Assembly (NCBI GenBank): GCA_964415365.1
Contig: CAYPYW010000011.1
Span: 1 to 64,000 of the forward strand
DNA: 64,000 bases
Source of the DNA: Hydromicrobium sp964415365
GTDB taxonomy: Bacteria; Actinomycetota; Humimicrobiia; Humimicrobiales; Humimicrobiaceae
Direction: 5' to 3'
Shown: one piece after another, positions 22,935 through 32,514 of the stretch
How the letters are laid out: each line of letters opens with the position of its first letter
How positions within the stretch are numbered: position 1 is the first letter of the stretch
Program-made: the position numbers and the translations under genes
The notes under the pieces: generated by a model
Database searches by the model: none
What the model saw: the letters and a program-made list of their open reading frames with translations, nothing else
Told to the model about the DNA's origin: nothing

Positions 22935-24632
22935 TTAGAACAATCCAACAATATTGCCATTATCATCGATATCTACCTTGGTTCCGGCAGGTACCTTTGG
23001 AAGACCCGGCATAGTTCGCATAAGACCAAGCAGTGGATAAAGAAACCCTGCACCGACAGAAGCTCTTACATCCCTGATAGGAACAGTAAATCCGGTAGGC
23101 CTCCCTTTCAGATCGGGATCATGACTAAGAGAAAGATGAGTTTTAGCCATACAGATAGGCAGCTTATCAAATCCCTGTCTGGTATACAACTCTATCTTTT
23201 TTTCTGCTTCCGGTAAATAACTTACCCCGTCCGCACCATAAATTTTGGTAGCAATTGTTTCAATTTTTTTCTTTATAGGCCAATCCAGTGGATAAAGAAA
23301 TTCAAAATCAGACTTCTTCTCCGCTGCCTTTGCTACAGCCTCGGCTAATTCAATCCCGCCATCTCCGCCACTTAACCATACCTTGCTTTCTACTGCGTCT
23401 TCAGCACCAGCTTCTATAGATCTTTCCCTGACCGCTTCAATCTCTTCCTGGCTGTCGGCATCAAAATGATTTATGGCAACTACAACCGGAATCCCAAAAA
23501 GTTTCATATTTTCAATCATTTTCTCCAGGTTTTCACAGCCTTTTACAACTCCTTCTACATTCGGTTTATCCATAAGCTCTTTATCTACACCCTGGCCAGG
23601 AATAAATTCAAATACCCCTCCATGCATCTTAAGTGCTCTTACCGTTGCCACAATAACCACAGCATCCGGTTTTAATCCTGAATATCTGCACTTGATGTTC
23701 ATAAATTTTTCTGCTCCACAATCAGCACCGAAACCACTTTCAGTTACGACATAGTCTCCAAGTTTTATAGCTATTTGATCTGCCAGAATTGAGCTATTAC
23801 CATGCGCAATATTGGCAAAAGGTCCTGCATGTACAAAGCAGGGTGTGTGTTCAATAGTTTGTAGCAAATTGGGTTTTATAGCATCTTTCAAAAGCACGGT
23901 CATAGAACCGGCACACTTTAGATCTTCTGCTGTTACCGCTTTTCCGTCATAAGTAGAGCCTACTACCATCCTTGCCAGTTTTTCACGAAGATCCTTAAGG
24001 CCTGTGGTTAACGCAAGAATTGCCATTACTTCTGAAGCAACGGTTATATCGTATCCGCTTTCTCTCGGAATTCCATTTAATGGACCCCCCAGACCTATTA
24101 TGATATTTCTCAATGCCCTATCGCTTACATCAACCACTCTATTTAAAGTAATGCTGAAAGGATCTATATTAAGTTCGTTTCCTTTCATAATATGGGTATC
24201 CAGAAACGCAGCTAAAAGATTATGCGCAATACCTACAGCATGGGTATCACCAGTCAGGTGAAGGTTGAAGTCCTCCATTGGAAGAACTTGAGAATAACCA
24301 CCACCGGCTGCTCCTCCTTTTATACCGAATACCGGTCCAAGAGAAGGTTGCCTGATGCACGTGATAGTTTTTTTACCGATTTTATTTAGGGCCATGCTTA
24401 ATCCGATTGTGGTTACCGTTTTACCCTCACCAAGTGGAGTAGGAGTAATAGCTGTGACATCAATATACTTCCCATTTGGTTTGTCTTTGAAATTTTCTAA
24501 GACCTCCAGTTTTACCTTCGCCTTATAATTTCCATAGAATTCCAGATATTCTTCATCAAGACCAACCGCTTCAGCAATCTCTCTTATATGCTTCATTTCC
24601 GATGCCTGAGCAATTTCAATATCACTTTTCAT
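22935..24632 (-). CDS. fhs: Formate-tetrahydrofolate ligase
   Basis: 565 aa, the usual length. It joins formate to tetrahydrofolate at the cost of ATP, the entry step of the methyl branch. It carries the P-loop 'Thr-Pro-Leu-Gly-Glu-Gly-Lys-Thr' near residue 67, 'Arg-Gln-Pro-Ser-Leu-Gly-Pro-Val-Phe-Gly-Ile-Lys-Gly-Gly' near 93, 'Leu-Thr-Gly-Asp' and the C-terminal 'Pro-Gly-Leu-Pro' substrate loop. A ribosome binding site (GAGAGGAG) precedes the ATG. Its own promoter candidate lies at 24688-24716, so fhs-folD may be transcribed separately from acsC. Confidence 0.97.
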   Translation of the reverse strand: MKSDIEIAQASEMKHIREIAEAVGLDEEYLEFYGNYKAKVKLEVLENFKDKPNGKYIDVTAITPTPLGEGKTVTTIGLSMALNKIGKKTITCIRQPSLGPVFGIKGGAAGGGYSQVLPMEDFNLHLTGDTHAVGIAHNLLAAFLDTHIMKGNELNIDPFSITLNRVVDVSDRALRNIIIGLGGPLNGIPRESGYDITVASEVMAILALTTGLKDLREKLARMVVGSTYDGKAVTAEDLKCAGSMTVLLKDAIKPNLLQTIEHTPCFVHAGPFANIAHGNSSILADQIAIKLGDYVVTESGFGADCGAEKFMNIKCRYSGLKPDAVVIVATVRALKMHGGVFEFIPGQGVDKELMDKPNVEGVVKGCENLEKMIENMKLFGIPVVVAINHFDADSQEEIEAVRERSIEAGAEDAVESKVWLSGGDGGIELAEAVAKAAEKKSDFEFLYPLDWPIKKKIETIATKIYGADGVSYLPEAEKKIELYTRQGFDKLPICMAKTHLSLSHDPDLKGRPTGFTVPIRDVRASVGAGFLYPLLGLMRTMPGLPKVPAGTKVDIDDNGNIVGLF

Positions 24633-24687
24633 AACACTCCTCTCATATTTGATTTAATGGCTTGACAACCAAAAATTACTTCAATAA

Positions 24688-24716
24688 ATTATACAAAAAT
24701 TACTAACCTGTTACAA
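24688..24716 (-). promoter_or_regulatory. Promoter candidate for fhs-folD
   Basis: On the minus strand TTGTAA (24716-24711), a 17-bp spacer and a perfect TATAAT (24693-24688) lie about 55 bp upstream of the fhs start codon, in the 191-bp gap after acsC. The -35 matches four of six consensus bases. Confidence 0.5.
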
Positions 24717-24823
24717 ATTAAATTAAGAAAATACTGGCTAGAAAATACTTGCTGGCAGCAGGCAACAATCCTTTAAATATATAGGAGGTTAAATAGATTT
24801 TAACTATGAAACAGAAATACCGG

Positions 24824-26173
24824 TCAGCTAATGTATTCCTTTAAGAATTTGGGAACCTCACCGGCTTCCCTCGGGCCAACTACAACTTTCCATCCCTCTC
24901 CCAGTTCATCTTCCAGTTCGCCCTGAAGCTGTGCTACATAACCCGGTATTACAATCTCCTTTTTCTTTACCTTTTCTGCAATTCCACTTTTCTTCACAAA
25001 TTGAGCAATCAACTCAGGAACAAATTTCCCTGCCGCCCACGCGGTAAGAACAGACTGACCCTCAACATCCATAACCAAAAGCCAGGAAGAGATCTTACTG
25101 CTTTCCACCTCACCGGAGATTATAAAATAAGTAAGAGAGAAATTGGTTGTAATCAAGACCGGTGAATCCTCATTGGGGCTGCCTATTTCATAAATCTTTT
25201 GTTCCACCTGCATCGGCCTTCTGGGGTCAGTGTATATATTCTGTCTGTATACCAGCAGTGGAAAGATATTCTGACTATTTGCATTTGAAAGCACAACAAT
25301 TGAACCGTACTTAGCTACAAAAATAGAAGCAATCAAGGTTTCCTTTAAAGGATCATCTGTCATCTCACCGGGGAATACTATGGTGGGATAACCAAAAAAC
25401 CTGTTCTTCTGTTTTATGGCAGCCATTCTCAATATAATCTGATTATAAAAATCATCCTTAAAATTTCTTGACCCAATATCTATTATCAGATTTTTAATTC
25501 CTGCGTTACGCATTTTCTCAGTGATTGTCGCGACTTCTTCGAACGATTTACCTCTAACCGCTATCGGGCAGCCGGTTTCTTTTCCAATAGCTATAAAAAA
25601 ATCTATTTTATCTGCCGTAGCCGCATGAATAACCGGCTTATTTTCCTTGAACGTATCAGCAGCACTTTTTAATGTATCAGGATCTGTTGAGACCAATATC
25701 AATGGTTTTTTTGTAAGTGAAGTAACTGTCTCCACAACTTTTAAAAACTTTTCCTTATTCTTAGATTTATTATTTATACAGATAGCATCTACTTTTAAAA
25801 TCTGACCTACCCGTTCGTATGCAATTGAATTTACATTTTTTATTATCTCTTCAATCTTACTGCTATCCATATCATCCTCTACAGTTACCGCAAACGCATT
25901 CTGATTCACAAATGTCCTGTCGTGTCTGAATATTACCGTTTCTTCACCAACTACAAAAGATTCATCTCCGGTTCCAACTTCCACTTTTAATATTGGAGGC
26001 TGGGAAGCTTCCGAAAGTGCCTCTTTTGCTTCCTCCGAAATGTGGGGACACTTTTCCAGCTCTACTTTACCTGCTGCAAGCTGCATTGCAAACGCCAGAC
26101 AGGTTGGGAATCCACAATCCTTACAGTTCGTCTTGGGCAGCTTTTTAAATATTTCAAGACCACTCAATGCCAT
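24824..26173 (-). CDS. acsC: Corrinoid iron-sulfur protein, large subunit
   Basis: 449 aa. Forms the corrinoid/iron-sulfur protein with AcsD, takes the methyl group from AcsE and delivers it to acetyl-CoA synthase. The N-terminal [4Fe-4S] domain has Cys17-x2-Cys20-x4-Cys25 and Cys42 ('Asn-Cys-Lys-Asp-Cys-Gly-Phe-Pro-Thr-Cys'), the standard layout. The middle is a TIM barrel and the C-terminal part ('Thr-Asn-Phe-Ser-Leu-Thr-Tyr-Phe' onward) is the cobamide-binding domain. It follows acsB by 49 bp in the same direction. Length and motifs match the family. Confidence 0.95.
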   Translation of the reverse strand: MALSGLEIFKKLPKTNCKDCGFPTCLAFAMQLAAGKVELEKCPHISEEAKEALSEASQPPILKVEVGTGDESFVVGEETVIFRHDRTFVNQNAFAVTVEDDMDSSKIEEIIKNVNSIAYERVGQILKVDAICINNKSKNKEKFLKVVETVTSLTKKPLILVSTDPDTLKSAADTFKENKPVIHAATADKIDFFIAIGKETGCPIAVRGKSFEEVATITEKMRNAGIKNLIIDIGSRNFKDDFYNQIILRMAAIKQKNRFFGYPTIVFPGEMTDDPLKETLIASIFVAKYGSIVVLSNANSQNIFPLLVYRQNIYTDPRRPMQVEQKIYEIGSPNEDSPVLITTNFSLTYFIISGEVESSKISSWLLVMDVEGQSVLTAWAAGKFVPELIAQFVKKSGIAEKVKKKEIVIPGYVAQLQGELEDELGEGWKVVVGPREAGEVPKFLKEYIS

Positions 26174-26222
26174 TTGATACTCTCCTTGCTTCTTAGAATA
26201 ATTTATCTTATTTTTGTAACCG

Positions 26223-28403
26223 TTACATCATTGGTTCCATTTCCAAAACAGGATGATTTACTTTTTGTATCCACTCCAGTACCTTCTCTTCAGTCTCTGC
26301 TTCTTCCTCTGTGGCAACTTTGTCCAGAAAATCCTCTATCCCTATTTCTTTAGCCCGCTCCCCAAGTATATCTCCTATCTCTTCCTTTAATGCTTTGGGC
26401 ATCCATACCAGTCTCTTAAGTCCACCATCGGCTCTTATAAACTTTTTCGAGCTAATAAAAAATTTACTTATGCCTATAAAACCAGGAGTCTGGATTCCTC
26501 CACCAACCATTCCGGCCATAGTAGAAAACTTCATACCACTCGGAGTCATACCGGAGTATTCCCTGTTTACTGCCATTACTCCATTGGTGGAAGGAAGAAT
26601 TGTTACGATTACCTCAAAACAACCGCATGAAGTCATAGGATCCACTATCATTGAATATGCTGAAAAAGATTCAAGGGATTGATTTGAAGCTTTATAAACA
26701 AAATCATTTACTCCCTTCCATATACCCAGTCTTTCATCTATGACACTGCCAATCTTAATTGGCTGGTTCGGCCCGGCAGGATTAATTTCGTAGGAGGCCT
26801 TGCAATCCAGCCAGTTATATGCCCCACACAGACCCGGCCTTTCCGGCGAGATGGCGCATACATGATTAGGAGCAAACGACTGACATAGTGTACAAGAATA
26901 AAATGTATCCACTGTTTCATCAGTCAGATTCTTTAGTCTTTCGTCCCTCATCCTGAAAACTTCCTTTGCTCTTTTTTTAAGTGCTGTTACATCTTCAGGA
27001 TTTGTGTAAATCTTTATCTGAATTTTATCCATAATATTACCAAAAACCGAATGCATTTTAGCATGTAGTATGGTTCCTAAATGTTTAATCTTGAAACCAC
27101 TTTTTACTGCTTCCTTGCTGAACCTAACCCAGATAATGTCCCTTTGCCCCATATGGAATATACCTGTGGCATAATTGGTGAAATAATGTATCTGTCTTTC
27201 CATCACCGGCTCAAAATCTTCCTGCATCTTTCTTCCGTAAACCAGTGCTTCAACTCCCAGCGGAAGTACGTCTCCTTCCTTTATATCATCAACCTCCGGG
27301 CCAAATACTTCAACCTTACCATCCTCAACTTCCGTGGAATCGGCCATATGCAGAAATTCTACTGCTTCGCTTCTGTTGCCGCCGAATTCTACATAAGTAT
27401 CTTCTTTTCTCACTCTTTCACCTTCAAAAGCAGGTCCAAAAGCCACAGGGATATCAACTTTATCGACAGTAATCTTAAGACCCCTTATCTCTATGGCCTT
27501 TGTAACAATCTCATCATCAGGAATGTTAGAAACTACATGTTCATAAGTACATACTCCCCTGGGAAGTATTTCCGGGATATTTGTATCAGCAATGGTGGGG
27601 AATCCATAATTTATGGCACCGGCAGCATTGGCATATTTTTCTTCATCCACCTCACCAAGAGCCAGAACAAACGCAAATACTCTGTTTTTATTATAGAGCA
27701 GCATTCTCCTGTAATCTCCAGGTTGAACTCCACCAAAACTCAAAGCAGCTCTGGCAGCAAAACCAAGCGCGTAAATGGTTGCACTTATATCTTTTCCAAA
27801 AGGTACAAGCCTCGTATCCCACCCCAGTTCAACTCCTTCTTTTTCCAACTGCTCGGCCATAGAGATACCATCAGTAGATGCGGACATAAAAACATAAATA
27901 TTTTTTTCCTGGAGTTCCCTGGCAATTTTAACCGCAGTTTTGCTATCTTTACAGGCACCCACACAAGCAGCAAATCCAGGAGCTGTTCCATCTACAAACT
28001 CTATTCCTCTTTCTCTTATTATCACATCAGTTGCTGCTCCCAGCCAGATACCTGTAACAGGCGGTGGACCATCTATATACTTGACAGCTTCTATTACTTC
28101 TTCCGCCCACAGCGTAGCAATTCCTGCGTCCAGTGTGCTTCCCAGATATGGAAGCCATAATTTCTCTTCAGGAACAGGGGGAAGTAATTTTTTTGCCTCA
28201 TCAAGAATTTTTTCCGCATCCGATAATTTTTCTACCTTGATTCCTGTCATGCTGTATATAATCGGCAAATAATAGCCTGTATTCGGAAATTCTACTTTCT
28301 GATCTCCACCATGTTTTGTAATGCATTCTTTAAGCGTCTTTTCTGCACGCTCCAGAATTTTGTATGCACCCTTTATGGCGCTGGTTGCAATGATTTTAGA
28401 CAT
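26223..28403 (-). CDS. acsB: Acetyl-CoA synthase subunit of CODH/ACS
   Basis: 726 aa, full bacterial length including the N-terminal CODH-contact domain, unlike the shorter archaeal form. It condenses CO, a methyl group and CoA at the nickel A-cluster. The A-cluster ligands are visible in 'Cys-Thr-Leu-Cys-Gln-Ser-Phe' near residues 496-499, in the Cys residues around 508 and 518, and in the 'Ser-Cys-Gly-Cys-Phe-Glu' pair that binds the distal nickel. The start overlaps the end of acsA by 8 bp, so CODH and ACS are translationally coupled, as expected for a stable complex. Confidence 0.96.
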   Translation of the reverse strand: MSKIIATSAIKGAYKILERAEKTLKECITKHGGDQKVEFPNTGYYLPIIYSMTGIKVEKLSDAEKILDEAKKLLPPVPEEKLWLPYLGSTLDAGIATLWAEEVIEAVKYIDGPPPVTGIWLGAATDVIIRERGIEFVDGTAPGFAACVGACKDSKTAVKIARELQEKNIYVFMSASTDGISMAEQLEKEGVELGWDTRLVPFGKDISATIYALGFAARAALSFGGVQPGDYRRMLLYNKNRVFAFVLALGEVDEEKYANAAGAINYGFPTIADTNIPEILPRGVCTYEHVVSNIPDDEIVTKAIEIRGLKITVDKVDIPVAFGPAFEGERVRKEDTYVEFGGNRSEAVEFLHMADSTEVEDGKVEVFGPEVDDIKEGDVLPLGVEALVYGRKMQEDFEPVMERQIHYFTNYATGIFHMGQRDIIWVRFSKEAVKSGFKIKHLGTILHAKMHSVFGNIMDKIQIKIYTNPEDVTALKKRAKEVFRMRDERLKNLTDETVDTFYSCTLCQSFAPNHVCAISPERPGLCGAYNWLDCKASYEINPAGPNQPIKIGSVIDERLGIWKGVNDFVYKASNQSLESFSAYSMIVDPMTSCGCFEVIVTILPSTNGVMAVNREYSGMTPSGMKFSTMAGMVGGGIQTPGFIGISKFFISSKKFIRADGGLKRLVWMPKALKEEIGDILGERAKEIGIEDFLDKVATEEEAETEEKVLEWIQKVNHPVLEMEPMM

Positions 28404-30345
28404 CTTTTAACGTCCTCCTTGCTTCCATATCCAATAATACTCTTTCTTTTTTGGTATCTATCTTAAGAGCTTTTCTTTTTTCCTGAATAACACTTATCAC
28501 CTTGTCCAGTAACTCCTCTATATCCGCAATATACTCAAGTTGTCCTCCGTATTTCTCCTGCCACCTTTTACTCATTATTTCTTTCACTTCGCTGCTTGAT
28601 TCAACCGGAATCGGCTCTCCGCTGAATGCTACATAGGCACCGGATGCCGCAAAGTATGTACCTATGGACAGTGCCTTCTCGCTCATCCATTCCGGAGCAA
28701 TTCCTGCTATAGGAAGATCGCTGATGTCTTCACCCAGACCGCCTTCTCCAACCACTTCAGACACTACGGTCAGTATCCTTGAATTATCGACACATGATCC
28801 CAGGTGAAGTATGGGTGGTATGCCCACTGTCTCACATATAGAACGTAAGCCCTCACCGGCATATTCCATAGCCTCCGGCTCCATCAAACCACACTTAGCT
28901 GCTGAAATCGCCCCGCATCCCGTAGTCACTACCAGATAGTCCCTCTTAATCAGCTCTCTGGTCAGATAATTATGATATTTATCCTGGGTTATTCTGGCGT
29001 TATTGCAGCCCACTACTCCAACTACTCCCTGTATTCTTCCATCGATAATAGCATCATTCAAAGGTCTGAAAGATTCTCTGAACTTCCCTCCCAGCATATA
29101 CCTGATATACTCATGCGAAAAACCACAAATCAGATCAGAAGTGATTTGGGGGATATAAACTTCCTTCTTCCTGTTTTTAAAATTATCTATGGCCATCTTG
29201 ATTATTTCTGTAGCCAGCTTTACTCCATTATTTTCTTCAAACTCCATATGAATTGCCCCTGGTATTTTACATTTTGGCGAGGAAGTTATAAGTTTGGTGT
29301 GATATTTTTTTGTAAGCTCTCCCAGAGCTTGCATGACACATTGAATATCTACGACCATAACTTCAATCGAACCGGTAAGTATCGCCATTTCCTGAGAAAG
29401 GAAATTGCCAATCGGTGCTATACCCTGTCTCATAAGAACTTCATTTGCGGTACAGCATATCCCCACTACATTAATACCTTTGGCACCCTTACTTTTCGCA
29501 TATTCGATTAATTCTTTATTATCTGCATACTCAGCAATAATTTCAGAAAGAGTAGGTTCATGGCCGTGAACCACAATATTTACTTCATCCTCTTTTAACA
29601 TTCCAAGATTAGTCTTAGCCTTCCTGGGTTCAGGAGTGGTAAACAGAATATCGGTAATCTCAGTGGCTATCATAGATCCACCCCAGCCATCACCTATAGC
29701 ACACTTTACAGCCTGATCCAGAATATGTTCTGCCTCCTGGTCTACTCCCATATGAGTTCTATGCATTACTTCTACTATTTCTCTATCCACGCCCCTCGGT
29801 ACTACACCATTTTTTCTCCATATATCCTGTCTCTTCTGGGGTGCCATCTTTATTAAATCCACTTCTCCATGCTGTTGACCAAAAAGAGAGAGAGCCTTCT
29901 CTGCTGCCTCTTTGGCAATTTCTTTTATATCTCTATCTCCGACTTCAATTCCCAGATTCTTTGCAAATTTCATTAATTTCAATTCATCTCTGATTTCCAG
30001 GCCGGGAGCTTTCCCCTCTGCAACTATCCCCAGCAGGTGGGCTAAATCTCTTCCATGATCAGAGTGAGCAGCAGCACCTGCAGCAATATGTCTGGCCAGG
30101 TTTCTGGCAGCAACAGTTCCCAGAGTTGCGCCACACAAGCCTGTCCTATCCTCCATTACCCTGCAGGGACCCATTGCACAATTTTTACAACAAATTCCCG
30201 AAATCCCTGAACCAATAGGACAACACTTCGTTAATTGGGACCTGTCAAAAATAGTAAGCGCTTCATCGCCTACCTTTTTCATAATTTCGATAACTGCCTC
30301 ATCATCAGTTATCTCTTTATATTTCTCTTCCTCATCTTTTTTCAT
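28396..30345 (-). CDS. acsA: Ni-Fe carbon monoxide dehydrogenase catalytic subunit
   Basis: 649 aa. Interconverts CO2 and CO at the Ni-Fe C-cluster and passes CO to AcsB. The N-terminal cluster region 'Cys-Cys-Lys-Asn-Cys-Ala-Met-Gly-Pro-Cys' gives B- and D-cluster ligands, with further Cys just upstream. Later 'His-Leu-Gly-Ser-Cys-Val-Asp-Asn-Ser-Arg' and 'Thr-Thr-Gly-Cys-Gly-Ala' supply C-cluster ligands, and 'Gly-Ile-Ala-Pro-Glu-Trp-Met-Ser-Glu-Lys' is typical of the family. The linkage to acsB by an 8-bp overlap marks it as the CODH of the CODH/ACS complex rather than a free-standing CooS. Confidence 0.96.
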   Translation of the reverse strand: MKKDEEEKYKEITDDEAVIEIMKKVGDEALTIFDRSQLTKCCPIGSGISGICCKNCAMGPCRVMEDRTGLCGATLGTVAARNLARHIAAGAAAHSDHGRDLAHLLGIVAEGKAPGLEIRDELKLMKFAKNLGIEVGDRDIKEIAKEAAEKALSLFGQQHGEVDLIKMAPQKRQDIWRKNGVVPRGVDREIVEVMHRTHMGVDQEAEHILDQAVKCAIGDGWGGSMIATEITDILFTTPEPRKAKTNLGMLKEDEVNIVVHGHEPTLSEIIAEYADNKELIEYAKSKGAKGINVVGICCTANEVLMRQGIAPIGNFLSQEMAILTGSIEVMVVDIQCVMQALGELTKKYHTKLITSSPKCKIPGAIHMEFEENNGVKLATEIIKMAIDNFKNRKKEVYIPQITSDLICGFSHEYIRYMLGGKFRESFRPLNDAIIDGRIQGVVGVVGCNNARITQDKYHNYLTRELIKRDYLVVTTGCGAISAAKCGLMEPEAMEYAGEGLRSICETVGIPPILHLGSCVDNSRILTVVSEVVGEGGLGEDISDLPIAGIAPEWMSEKALSIGTYFAASGAYVAFSGEPIPVESSSEVKEIMSKRWQEKYGGQLEYIADIEELLDKVISVIQEKRKALKIDTKKERVLLDMEARRTLKDV

Positions 30346-30378
30346 TTTATTTATTACACCACCTCTTGCACCTACAAG

Positions 30379-31320
30379 TTATAATAAATCTTTAATGATT
30401 TCCTTAATTAAACTTACCGCTTTAGGGTGTCTCATTACCAGGATATTCGTCCCTGAGAGCAGCATGCTCATACATGAAATAGTTTCCCAGTTTATTCCTC
30501 TTTCTTCCTGGTTACCCCACTGGGGATAATTCTCCTCGCTTTCTTTGACTTCTTTCACCTTCCAGATTTCAGGGGCAATATTATTGATAATTGGCATCTG
30601 GGTCATTTTATCATCTTGCATAAGGGCAGCGATCTTCAATCTCTCCATAGCTGAATAGCAGTACTCTATTCCGTAACCCAGACCTGAACTTGAAGGATCC
30701 ATAGCTATTCTATCGGGAGACAGGCCCAATTGAGTAAGTAATATATTCAACTGTTTTGCAATGTTAACATCAAGTGGGTTTAATGCTACAACATCATTAT
30801 TATAGCCCATAGCAGCCGCAGCTATGGTTTTATAATTATCTTCTTCTACCCAACCCATTAAAATATTGCAATCTTTGTTTTTTTCGGAGACTTTTTTCAT
30901 TACCTCAGCAATTTTTTCCATTGGACCAGTCCCGTACACTATCAAAGGTTTATTGATAGATTCTCTTACGGTTTTGGTAACTTCCGCAGCATCCTCAGGA
31001 CTCATATTTTCCCTGTCCGGATTTACCCTGGTAAGTTTTAGACATATAGCATCTGCTCCATACTGGTCAATACTTTTTTTAGCCCATTTTACCGGATCAT
31101 CGAAAACATCGTTATAATACTTACTGACGACTTCTGGCCAATCATCAGGCTTGCTATCACAAATTTCGATAGCAATAATTGGCTTATTTGGTATTTCACC
31201 TTCAAAACTGTAAAATGGCAGAGCAGCTTCTCCACCAATTACAGTTTCCGTATTATCTTTACCCAATTTCACTGCATTGATTTTTCCGGTATAACTATTT
31301 TTTGGAACCTGAAAATCCAA
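30379..31320 (-). CDS. acsD: Corrinoid iron-sulfur protein, small subunit
   Basis: About 313 aa TIM-barrel partner of AcsC. It opens 'Phe-Gln-Val-Pro-Lys-Asn-Ser-Tyr-Thr-Gly-Lys-Ile-Asn', as family members do, and has 'Gly-Trp-Val-Glu-Glu-Asp-Asn-Tyr', 'Met-Asp-Pro-Ser-Ser-Ser-Gly-Leu-Gly-Tyr-Gly' and 'Met-Arg-His-Pro-Lys-Ala' near the end. I prefer the TTG start at 31320, with GAGGGGG five bases before it, because it gives the usual N-terminus. A GTG at 31347 would add nine residues and has GGAGAG too close. It is 33 bp ahead of acsA and just downstream of an inverted-repeat element. Confidence 0.93.
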   Translation of the reverse strand: MDFQVPKNSYTGKINAVKLGKDNTETVIGGEAALPFYSFEGEIPNKPIIAIEICDSKPDDWPEVVSKYYNDVFDDPVKWAKKSIDQYGADAICLKLTRVNPDRENMSPEDAAEVTKTVRESINKPLIVYGTGPMEKIAEVMKKVSEKNKDCNILMGWVEEDNYKTIAAAAMGYNNDVVALNPLDVNIAKQLNILLTQLGLSPDRIAMDPSSSGLGYGIEYCYSAMERLKIAALMQDDKMTQMPIINNIAPEIWKVKEVKESEENYPQWGNQEERGINWETISCMSMLLSGTNILVMRHPKAVSLIKEIIKDLL

Positions 31321-31446
31321 ATTTTCCCCCTCTCTCTCAGTTGGCACTACTCTCCGTTATATACAATGTTTTATATAAATCATCACCCAAAATAAACCAC
31401 AATTTAAAATATTCTATCACTTTTATTGGAAAACTGCAGTTTGTTT

Positions 31447-31692
31447 TTGTAGCTCGTTAGCTCTAAAATTTCGTGATAAAAAATAAATTAATAGGCCAGG
31501 ACGAGTTACTTAAGAAAACCATTTGAAGGCAAAGCGGGCATGGTTCCTCTTCTAAGAGGAGAGCGAAGCCTGAAACTGAGCAAGCTCTTTCTCGCTGGGT
31601 AAAAGCTTGCGTGTTTTTAAGATAACCCATCCTGGCCCTTAAAGTTTTACTTTTATCGCTATCACGGAATTTTTGATGCTTCCTTGTAGCTC
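31447..31692. repeat. Long imperfect inverted-repeat element (MITE-like or structured RNA)
   Basis: The gap between cooC and acsD (386 bp without a gene) holds an imperfect palindrome bounded by 9-bp direct repeats TTGTAGCTC (31447-31455 and 31684-31692). The outer arms pair AAAATTTCGTGATA with TATCACGGAATTTT; then comes a perfect GGCCAGGA (31494-31501) with TCCTGGCC (31630-31637), then GTTACTTAAG-like with CTTAAGATAAC-like arms. The centre has two local stems: a CCTCTT/AAGAGG hairpin near 31553 and GCAAGCT/AGCTTGC near 31600. Size, terminal repeats and flanking direct repeats fit a miniature transposable element. The internal folding also fits a stable RNA. No protein frame is seen. Confidence 0.55.
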
Positions 31693-31733
31693 AAATTATA
31701 CAAAAAAATTCTTGAAAAATACGTTCTCAAATG

Positions 31734-32489
31734 TCATATTTCAAGTTTTTCTATTAAACCCCTCACCTGTTTTAGAGCCAGGCTATCTCCAGGGATATCA
31801 AACACTGTTTTTTCACTGATATCCATTTCATAAATATTTTCATCAATATTTATAATCCCCAGTAGATCAAGACTTTCCCCCTCTATATATTTCTTAAGCC
31901 TATCATCTAACTTACCACCAACTCTGTTTACCACCAGAAATATTTTTTCCGCCCTGACGTTTACCTCCTTTGAAAGATCCCTTATCCTTGATGCCGTAAG
32001 AATTCCCTTCGGGGAAGGATCGGAAATTATGATTAGATAATTAACATCGCTGGTTGTTCTCCTGCTTAAATGTTCCATACCTGCTTCATTGTCCATTACA
32101 ATATAATCATAATTGTCCTGCAGGATATCTATATATTTTTTAAAGAGATTATTAGCGTAACAATAGCACCCCGGACCTTCTCCCCTGCCCATTACCAACA
32201 GGTCAAATCCTTTACCTTCAACCAATGCCTGATGTATATTCATCTCCACAAGCTGGTCCTTATAAATACCTCCCGCAAGGCGGGCTGCATTTTTCTTAAA
32301 ATCTTCACGAATCATACCAACAGTACCAGAAACATTAACTCCCAGGATTTCATTAAGATTTGAGTTGGGATCAGCATCCAATGCCAGAACTGAACCTATT
32401 TTTTTCTCAACCAGGCTTCTAATAATAAGACCGGAAGCAGTAGTCTTGCCTGTACCGCCTTTTCCAGCCAGTGCAATTTTCACATTCAT
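31734..32489 (-). CDS. cooC: CooC/AcsF-type ATPase for CODH/ACS nickel maturation
   Basis: 251 aa SIMIBI-class P-loop ATPase. The deviant Walker A 'Gly-Lys-Gly-Gly-Thr-Gly-Lys-Thr-Thr' is at residues 9-17 and 'Ala-Leu-Asp-Ala-Asp-Pro-Asn-Ser-Asn-Leu' at about 37-46, as in CooC. 'Pro-Gly-Cys-Tyr-Cys-Tyr-Ala-Asn' (Cys-x-Cys) in the middle is the nickel/zinc-binding pair of CooC dimers, and 'Asp-Asn-Glu-Ala-Gly-Met-Glu-His-Leu' is also typical. It probably inserts nickel into CODH or ACS. It follows acsV by 25 bp and precedes acsD across the inverted-repeat element. Confidence 0.93.
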   Translation of the reverse strand: MNVKIALAGKGGTGKTTASGLIIRSLVEKKIGSVLALDADPNSNLNEILGVNVSGTVGMIREDFKKNAARLAGGIYKDQLVEMNIHQALVEGKGFDLLVMGRGEGPGCYCYANNLFKKYIDILQDNYDYIVMDNEAGMEHLSRRTTSDVNYLIIISDPSPKGILTASRIRDLSKEVNVRAEKIFLVVNRVGGKLDDRLKKYIEGESLDLLGIINIDENIYEMDISEKTVFDIPGDSLALKQVRGLIEKLEI

Positions 32490-32514
32490 CTACATCAACT
32501 TTCTTTTATTTAAC

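Noticed and set aside
27081..28160. Long open frame (359 codons) on the plus strand inside acsB
   Set aside because: It lies wholly antisense to the well-supported acsB gene; the translation is rich in Cys/Phe/His/Ser without family motifs and reflects acsB codon pattern.
28972..29511. 179-codon plus-strand frame inside acsA
   Set aside because: Antisense to a certain CODH gene, no ribosome binding site and no recognisable motif.
31494..31640. Structured region considered as 6S RNA, SRP RNA or a tRNA
   Set aside because: The closing helix resembles 6S-like layouts but no conserved core of any of these RNAs could be found; kept only as an unclassified inverted-repeat element.
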